Shown in pieces: positions 56,236 to 64,000 of a stretch of DNA of 64,000 nucleotides; position 1 is the stretch's first letter, and each line of letters opens with the position of its first letter. The stretch comes from Sycobia sp. Sy_11 (Eukaryota; Arthropoda; Insecta; Hymenoptera; Epichrysomallidae). The DNA lies in assembly GCA_018907035.1 (NCBI GenBank), contig JACCIC010000346.1:157931-221930 (forward strand), read 5' to 3'. The notes under the pieces were generated by a model. That model worked only from the letters and a program-made list of their open reading frames with translations, did no database searches and was not told the DNA's origin. Both the position numbers and the translations under genes were made by a program.

Positions 56236-57075
56236 CTCTTAAATACAGAATTGTAAAGAACACTAAATATATTTATACTGTTTCATAATTATTTTTTAAG
56301 TGAAAATTTTATATAAAAAAGTAATATATATTTATATTTTAAGGTTATAATATAAGTTATCAGTGTATAATTAGTAAGTATTTTCATATATATATTATAG
56401 ACTGAAAAAATATTACATTTTTAATTTATAATCATATTGCTTGATTTAATTTGTATTATTATTAATTATTCATATTTATTTATATACAATAACTTAATTA
56501 ATCCATTAATTTATTTACTAATTATTATATAATCAATTACTAAAGAGTGTTTACATCTGTGAGAGGGGTTCTTTATGTTCTGTATTTTTGTTTTTAATAT
56601 ATAATCATTTATATATGTACAAAAATATATAATTTATTTAAAAATATTCATCATAAGCTTGTAAAATTATTGACAATACAGCAACAATTGACACCTGCAA
56701 TCTGCAAATGACCGTACCCGGCAACCAATACTAATACTTGCAAGCGTCATGCGCTGTTATGAACTGCGGACAATACGCTTACTCAATGTTATCTGGGATT
56801 ATATTTACAGCGCGCTGTGATGTTATAAGAACTCGCGAATTGCAAGAATTCGAACTATTTTGCCTACCTTTTTACAATTTAATGTTTCTAGGATACCTGT
56901 CGGATTTTCGGTCAAATAAAAGCATGCAGTTTAAAGACCACTGGCGACCAAGTATTAAAAGGAAGAGAAATGGAGATCGTTTTGAGATAGAGAAACAATA
57001 AACACTCCGAGTTTAACGTACTACACGCGGTGTGTGACTGTGTGAGTCGAGTCAAGTCTGGACAATGGATATAAT
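56236..57075. other. Upstream spacer of the mannosidase gene
   Basis: AT-rich to about 56690, then composition becomes balanced. The 87-residue plus frame 56738-57001 is unrecognised and has no support as a gene. Confidence 0.4.
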
Positions 57076-57079
57076 GCTA

Positions 57080-57851
57080 TAGTTCTATGTGTGTATGTGC
57101 CGCGCAGCGAGCGTGCGTGTTCACTTTACAGGGGACGCACTGACGTGACGGGCCGCTTCTCGTTCGCGCATACGCAGACTCGTGCGTGCTCGTACCTCGT
57201 ATCCATCTCGTACCCCAGTACACAGTGCGAAGCAGCTGGCCACATGATTGCATTTCTCTTTTCTTGGTTCGCACAAATCTAACCTCGTTCCGCGAGGAAA
57301 ACCCGCGTGCTGGACACATCGGAGAAAAGTCGGCTCGTCCGTGGCGGCGTAACCTAAAGTCAAGGTAGCTGCAGTTGCGATCGTGCTCATCCTCTGTCTG
57401 TAGTCAGTAGTAAAGGCGGCGCGTAAGTCCGGAGGGGCTGACGCCGACACACGCTGCCGCTTTTTGAACGCACGCGGCTCTCGTGGCTCGGGAGCTCCCA
57501 GAAACGTGCATTGAGCATAGATGCGAGGCCGCCTCAACGCGTTCGGTCAGCTCTTGCGTGTTTACGGGGACGAAGCGGTGGCCGAGCAGGCTGACGCCGC
57601 CGGCGGTAAAATATTCTCATACAGGCGTAATACCGAGAGTGCGAATTGTGAGTGTGACTTACGCCCGCGTGTTACTGTTACTGCTTAATAACAGATATAT
57701 TAGTACATAGGGCAGTGCGCGTGTTGTTACGCTACTGTCAGTCGTCTACGGCTACGGGAGTGCAGGAGTGGCTGGAATCGCGACCGCCCGCAGCAAGCAA
57801 TACGAGGGAGCAGCGGCGAGTGCGCGAGACGGCGAGAGAGGGACAGGGATA
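57080..57851 (+). promoter_or_regulatory. CpG-rich promoter/5' UTR region
   Basis: GC- and CpG-rich sequence, unusual for the window, leading into the mannosidase start codon. Arthropod initiator-like TCAGT motifs occur at about 57403 and 57738. The second is followed about 28 bases later by a weak DPE-like AGTGG. The exact transcription start cannot be fixed. Confidence 0.5.
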
Positions 57852-58235
57852 ATGCCGACGTCGTCCGCGGGCATCCTGCCGAGCTACCAGCGGTTCATGA
57901 GCGGCGTGCAGCCGGGCCAGCTGTTTGCTCGGCGCTCGTTCCGCCCGCGGGAAAAGTACCTCATCCTCCTCGTCTTCGTCACCTTCGGCATTGTCTGCTT
58001 CGGAGCCTTCTTCTTTCTCCCGGAGGACTTTCGGGTGAACGGAGGCGTCAGAAGCGTCTACCGCGTCTACCAGCGCATGCAGAAGGCCGGCCCGGAGTTG
58101 CTGATCCCCGCGCCGCCCAGGTTCGGCAACGACGCGAGCGTCGAGAACAGTAATCGGATAGGTGCGGTACTGGTGCACCACGACGACACGGGAGCGGAGG
58201 ACGTACACCTCATCGAGGACAAGCAGAAGCTCCAG
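57852..58235 (+). CDS. Golgi alpha-1,2-mannosidase class I, first coding exon
   Basis: Start chosen at the ATG at 57852 (MPTSSAGILPSYQRF); the frame is open further upstream, but only from a GTG at 57768, which eukaryotes would not normally use. Residues 1-35 are a short cytoplasmic tail with RRSFRPREK. Residues 36-56 form one membrane anchor (YLILLVFVTFGIVCFGAFFF), followed by PEDFRVNG and the lumenal stem VYRVYQRMQKAGPELLIPAPP. This N terminus matches insect Golgi mannosidase IA (GH47; alpha-Man-Ia in Drosophila), a type II protein that trims Man9 N-glycans towards Man5. The coding exon probably ends at CAG-GTGCTG (58235/58236) after EDKQKLQ, a mediocre donor. The catalytic domain exons are beyond the window. 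The minus-strand frame at 58319-57738 is a GC-rich shadow. Confidence 0.85.
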
Positions 58236-61200
58236 GTGCTGTGCCGCGACATCGGCTCTATAATCCTTTTTGCCCCTTTCTCCAGCCCTTATTATTATCT
58301 TCCTTTCCATGTCTTTCATGACAAGTTTCCACTTTATTTATGTTTCTGCAGAGTTGCTCTTCGGTCAGGTGTGTCATGGCCTGTACGTAACCTATTAGTA
58401 CTCTAAGAACGTTGCGTTCTTTCGCACAGCTCGTCGGTGTACGTAAGCCGTCGGCGCATAATTTATACAGGTAGTCCTGTAGCACCCGCATGGCCCACTT
58501 GCTCTGTAATACATAACCTCAAGACATACACGTCTATTTAAATCACCACTGGCTTCGAAGATTTTTGTACTCGTTATTCTTTCAAAAATAGTTTTTACAC
58601 TAGCTTGTATAAAAGTGCAAAGACCTGTCACTTGTTCCTGACACTAATCACCTTATTGGTTACTCATAAATAGAAAGAGATATATAACTGCCTTTTTAAC
58701 TAGTAGTGTAGTCTTTTAAATGAAATTTATAAATGGTAGACAAAATAATGAATTTGGAGCAATGTCAACTGAGTATCAGCTTTCAGCCAATGTGAAATAA
58801 TCTTTATAGCTGTCCTATAATAATAGATCCAGATAGATCTGTGCGTGTGTTCTTATTGTTTATGTTTGATTATCGAATGTCAAGTTCAACTCGGAGTCTT
58901 ATAGTTAAGCACACTTACGCGCGTGCGCCCGCGTACACACATGCACATAAACTAGGTCACATCATGCTTTAGAAACCGGCGTGATTGCGCACATTGATTA
59001 CTTTTATTTAAATAATGTATTTTATTAACTTATATCTTATGTATTTAAATTATTATGTGACAGTGTACATTTTATTAAGATTTAATTAAAACACAAATAA
59101 AATTTCAAAAATCTCTCTACTTAATTTGTATAATTTGCATTAAAGATTGTTAAATTAACACTCAAAATACAAAACATATTTTAAGACGTTGTAACGTATA
59201 TATAGTACAATGTTTATAGTACATATTCATTAAAGTATACTACGAGAAAATTATTTACCATAATATAAAATTAGATGTGTATAATATATACATTTAAAAT
59301 ATACAAAAAATTATTTTAATAATATATAGATTAATATTTTTCATAACTAAAATCTTTCGAAATACTAAATTTTTATCAGTAACAGTATACGGTTGCTACA
59401 TCTTCAAAATAATTTCTATTAAAATATGAAAGAAAATCGTAGAAAATTTTCTTAAGTTATTCAAGGATAACCCTAATTTAAAAAGTTATTCAGGGATAAG
59501 CCTAAATTAAAAATTTTTGAAAACTGTAATATTTTCTTTCTGTGAAGAATATGGACAAAAACTTTAGTATGGATAAAGAAACTCGACAGACTCAATTCTA
59601 TTATAACATGATAGCTCTGTCAATACATCAACCGTTTTTAAGTATTTTAAGTACATTGTTATTTTAATTTTAAGTACATTGTTCTCGATATTACTTTGTT
59701 ATACAGTACGCAACAACATACGCAATATTTTAAATTTCTTATATTTTCTTTAAATTTTCTATGCAGTTCCAAAACACTATTTTAAGCTAATGAATAACAA
59801 CATATAAGATTTTTGATTTTTGAAAAGATAATTTATTTTATAAATATCAATTATGTAATCAATTTGTGGTGTTTTTTTCTTATTTTCACTAACTTAAATC
59901 ATAGAAGAATAAATTCTTAACCTTATTTTTTTTAAGTAGAGCACAGTCACAATCAAGGAGTGAATGCGGCTTTAATTGACTTTATTCGATTCGGTAACAT
60001 CAATACATGTATGTATTGATGTTACCGATCTTTGTATACATCTAAATATACTTTGGGTTATTCTATTCGCGAAAGTAGTAACAGTTGGATAGGCTAGACA
60101 CGACACTGATCTTGAATGTGATCTGATGATGTTATCTTATGTTTTTTTACTATATTTTATTCAGTCAGATCTTAAAGTTATGAGTAAAGGCGTGACGAGA
60201 AAGAGAGAAAGCGCGCACTTTCGCTACTTTCGAATCGCATTGACCACTGTTCCGTTGTTGCAAACGCGTGAACGGCAAACGTTATGGACTTGCTGTTTTA
60301 TTTTTTGAATTACCAAACCTGAATTACCAAAACTGGTAGTCATATACGCAATAGGTTATGCATATTCGTAGGAGAATTGCATTCTTTAAAATGCGTTAGT
60401 TTTTTAAGATCTTATTTATTCACCTCATCTTCTTTTGTCATACTTGCATAATGCTCTTGTAAGACCTATATCTTATACCAACATATTATTTTAACATTAA
60501 AAAAATCAAAGCTTAGCAAGTAAAATATATTAATAAATAAAAAATATATTCATGTAATTTTGTATAAAAAATCATAGATACTTTAAAAGAGGAAATATAT
60601 ATAAATAAGATTTAACGACCTTACGTATATCAGATTTATAAAAAGATATTTCTGTAAGACAGGAATAGTTTAAATGAAAATTTTTAGCTATGAAATTAAC
60701 ATATAATTTAACTATGTTTTTGTACGTTTTATTCTGAGAGATAAAAATATATATTACTAAAAGCAGATATCTACATACATAATATATGTATGTAGATACA
60801 TTATGTAGATATATTAGACATAATGCACGCTTCGGATTCGCGTAAGTATATAACAATATTCATTTTTATTTCTAAAAAGTATTTTCAAATTCCTTTCTTT
60901 CTTTTAATTAATTATATTAAGATATAACTCAATAGTAAATGATTATCATAATTACAAATACCTCTGCATTGAATTTATATAAATTAGTAAAAAACATATC
61001 AATTATATTCTGCTTCAGTCAACGATCATTTTATCTAGTAATATTATTTGCTATATTTACTAAAATCAACAATCATTAATTTATTTCAATTCATTTCCTT
61101 TCCTACTTTTTCTGATCTTTTCATACGAGAAGACCGATATCCGTACACAAATAAGTATAAGAGGTCTATGAAAAATTTATCTTGTAAAATTATGTCGTTA

Positions 61201-64000
61201 TTTTAGAATAGATTAGGTATTAAATATATATTTTTTAGATATAATGAAAAACTAATTGGCAGACTAGTCAATAGGTTCGAAATCATTTTAAGTTTATTTT
61301 CTGATAATTTAGGAACTCAAATATTTTTCTAAATTGCTAATAAATAAACATTTAAATTAATCTGTAAAATAATAATCAAATATCGAAATTGAGTATTTGA
61401 ATTAAAAACTATACTTGAAATTGATAACTTACCTATACATACATATAAATATATTATGACAATTATAATGGCAATGAAATACTATTATGTCATAATCAAT
61501 ATGAAATTTTACTGTATTATACAGTATTCAGTATATAATTATTATATATAGTATATAATTATTATATACAAATTATTATTTCTTAGATCATTTAATTAAT
61601 GGAGCAAATGTCTTCATGTGCAATTAAATAATATTTTATAAAGAAATAAATAATCTTATGATAGTTTTTTTGTATATTAAGCGTATTTTATATTTTATAA
61701 TAATTTGTTTTTTTTTTCTAAAGTTTAAAATGTAATGCTGAATTTATATTTGTTTTACGAACCCTACTGACGTTAATTTACCATAGAAAAGTTGATTTTG
61801 AATTTCATTATGTCAATACAGCACCATTACGCGAGTCAATACACTTAGAGGTCTAGGAGCATCTATTATGTATAAAATGTGCTATTTTCGTGAATTAACA
61901 ATGTTTTTAATAAATTAAATGTTAAAATTCCTTGAAAGAAAGCAATGCATGAAAACTGGCAATTCCTTTCATGCGATTAAGCCAAATATGAAGATTTTAT
62001 TTTATATGAAATATGCAAGGAAAAATTTATTTGAAAGATGAAATAAAATTGTGAAAAAATTTAAATGAACAAAAAACATTTATTTTTGTACGTTTCGACC
62101 AAGACCACCTGCTGGGCTCGTCAGTAAAATGATACGTGGTCTAATCTTAGACGTTCGAGGCTTGATTAAAAACCAATGAACTTATAATACAAAAATAGTT
62201 ATATTAATTACAAAATCAACATATTGCTTTGAAATGGGCAATGTAAAATTTATCATTGCATGCATCGTATAAAATAATATAGTGATTTAAACTTACTCAG
62301 CTAAATTAATAAAAGTTACAAAAATAAACGCTATATTATTTAGTGAAATAAATTTAAGCAATAAATTAAATTGTAAAAATTACTTGAATTATTTCACAAA
62401 GCAATGTTTTAATATTGACAATTGTCTTTCAGGTGATTTAAGCCTCAATTTTTGTTATCTATTTATTTCTTTTTTTTATTTTAAGTAAATTCTTATCTCT
62501 TAATGAGATTATTTTGTTAATAATTATTACAGCTATTTCCCTAGTAGAAAATGCTAAACATTTTTAAGCTATAAACAAGGTAGGTATTTCATTATGCATA
62601 AACAAACCTAGTCCCAAGGTATTTTAAGTTTGGTAGTAATTAGCTCTTAACATGTAACGTTTTTTCCGGTTCATTTTATCCGACTTATAGATACATTTCT
62701 CAACCTACTTTTTTAGGTATTTTTTACAGACCCCTGCAGTTATGGTACGTATCAATGTATTTTTGGTTATGATTCCAAATTTATTTTTAAAACAAGGTTA
62801 AGTTAGGTTTACTATATTATAGCGTAGCTAAAAAATTAACACCATTGTTCTTGCATTATTATATTCAATTCATTTGATTTTGATAATACTTTAATGAATA
62901 AATTGTTAAATTTATTCGAGTTTCTAATTTTGACTATTGAATAGATTTATACGCAATCATTTCTTCTACATATCTAATAAATATTAAACGCATTGACCAT
63001 AGTTTATACAGTCACATACAATGCTATATATATATATATATATATGAAGTTTAAACGAGCTTATATACTAATCAAGATAATTTTTTTGTCACTTGCAGGC
63101 GTGTCCAGTCGCCAGACATGCAGTGTATGTAATCTTCATAAATTAAAATTTCGATATAAAATCAAACTTCACATACATTTTAAAAAATTTCAAAAACAAT
63201 AAAATTTATATATTATTAAATTATTTATTTTTATAAATAAATAGAATAATATATATATTAATTACCAATAATTGAAACAGGTATAAGATAAACAACATAA
63301 TATTTTTGAAACTACTTTATCAGTAATGTCAGAAATTAAGGAGTGAAAATCATATTTAAAAAATGTGTACTTATTATCTTGATATTAGTTTTTTGTTGAA
63401 ACGTTTTAAGTCGTTTGCTTGCGCTGTCAGAGCAGCCAAAACTAACTACAAATTAATGTAACATCAACCTAACCTCTCAACTCTCGAAGTATTTTAATTG
63501 ATTTATTAAATTGCATAGAAATCTATTTCGTTGATATTGAAAACTGACAAATCACAATGTTGATGAAAACTAAAAGAATAACGATCAAAGAAAATATATT
63601 GAATAATATTTACAATTTGTTTCTGCATAATAAAAAGCTTTTCTATTATTTCAATTTGAATGTTCTAATATTTAGAATCAAGATAATTATTTATTTGAAA
63701 TTTAATTCCGTTTCTTAACTTATTTATTTGAAATTCTATTCCCTTTCTTAACGTTTGAAGTATTTTTATGTGTTGTTGTCACAGTTAAAATAAGAAAATG
63801 TTCAAAGCTATGTTGATTTATAAAAATCCTTCTACAACACCTATGTGTAATATACAATAACCCTGATATAATAATAATAAGAAATTATTATAATAATAAT
63901 TTTTGTTATAATACTTCATATATTTCATGCAATTTTGAATAACGCGCGCGTCGCAAGGTCGAACGTCGTCTGTCAGCTTGCCTGTACGGCAGACATTGCC
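58236..64000 (+). other. First intron of mannosidase gene and right edge
   Basis: No further mannosidase exon was seen. AT-rich, with short palindromic TACATACATAATATATGTAT near 60772 and ATCAATACATGTATGTATTGAT near 59999. The last 60 bases (63940-64000) turn GC-rich with CG dinucleotides and could border another exon or promoter. An ORF at 62993-63202 has no support. Confidence 0.5.
62040..62135 (-). mobile_element. Penelope-like 3' end remnant (candidate)
   Basis: On the minus strand, CTGACGA (62124-62118) and GAAAC (62096-62092) flank a G/C-rich stretch, followed by an A-rich tail, similar in layout to the Penelope-like 3' ends at 15.0 and 22.8 kb. No coding homology supports the assignment, so it is tentative. 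Confidence 0.4.

Noticed and set aside
57768..57851. Upstream extension of the mannosidase frame
   Set aside because: It opens only with GTG, and the added residues do not resemble the mannosidase N terminus; the ATG at 57852 gives the family's start.
57738..58319. 193-residue minus-strand ORF
   Set aside because: It is the mirror of the mannosidase exon in GC-rich sequence, with no recognisable protein.
62993..63202. Possible small exon after TTGCAG at 63100
   Set aside because: The peptide has no similarity to the mannosidase and no good donor; the AT-rich frame is expected by chance.

Overview
The window is AT-rich eukaryotic DNA that reads as an insect genome, most likely a hymenopteran such as an ant. 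This is inferred from arthropod-type gene structure, several mariner families, R1-clade, Penelope, BEL/Pao, Gypsy and Copia elements, and many long (TA)n runs. Only two host protein genes are supported, both on the + strand and both incomplete here.

The first is the insect homologue of vertebrate USP53/USP54 (Drosophila echinus). Eight coding exons run from 7646 to the stop at 31703. The exon carrying the catalytic cysteine box is not visible and probably lies upstream of base 1. Exons 1 and 2 are separated by a 14.4 kb intron (7781-22222) packed with decayed transposons and satellite DNA; the other exons are compact. The protein has a USP fold with zinc-binding cysteines, a conserved helical segment, a long disordered Pro/Gln-rich tail and a cysteine-rich C terminus. 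The second gene is at 57852-58235: the first coding exon of a Golgi class I alpha-1,2-mannosidase (GH47, type II membrane protein). It sits in a locally GC- and CpG-rich block, and its later exons lie beyond the window.

Layout: 0-5 kb holds two mariner fragments, a 60-bp satellite and a decayed Gypsy-type pol. 5-7.6 kb has no recognised gene. 7.6-22.2 kb is the repeat-filled intron: 60-bp satellite arrays in both orientations, a composite repeat with pentanucleotide tails, a rearranged mariner, a Copia fragment, Penelope-like 3' ends, and a 5'-truncated Waldo-like LINE inserted in a (TACA)n microsatellite. 22.2-32.7 kb is the rest of the USP gene and its 3' UTR. 33.2-35.5 kb has two mariners, one with both termini and TA duplications. 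35.5-45.0 kb is a whole but dead BEL/Pao retrotransposon with two LTRs, a tRNA-Tyr-type primer site and a 5-bp target duplication. 45-56 kb is gene-free and built of dispersed repeats, including a foldback with arms of about 0.85 kb. 57-64 kb holds the mannosidase promoter, first exon and start of its first intron.

The most interesting items are hammerhead-ribozyme-like cores in the 3' ends of Penelope-like remnants, the 60-bp satellite whose period keeps reading frames open in 20-codon steps, the Waldo-type microsatellite insertion, the 111-nt stop-free intron in the USP gene, and an opposite-strand gag piece inside the BEL element. All similarity statements come from reading the sequence by eye; no database search was run.
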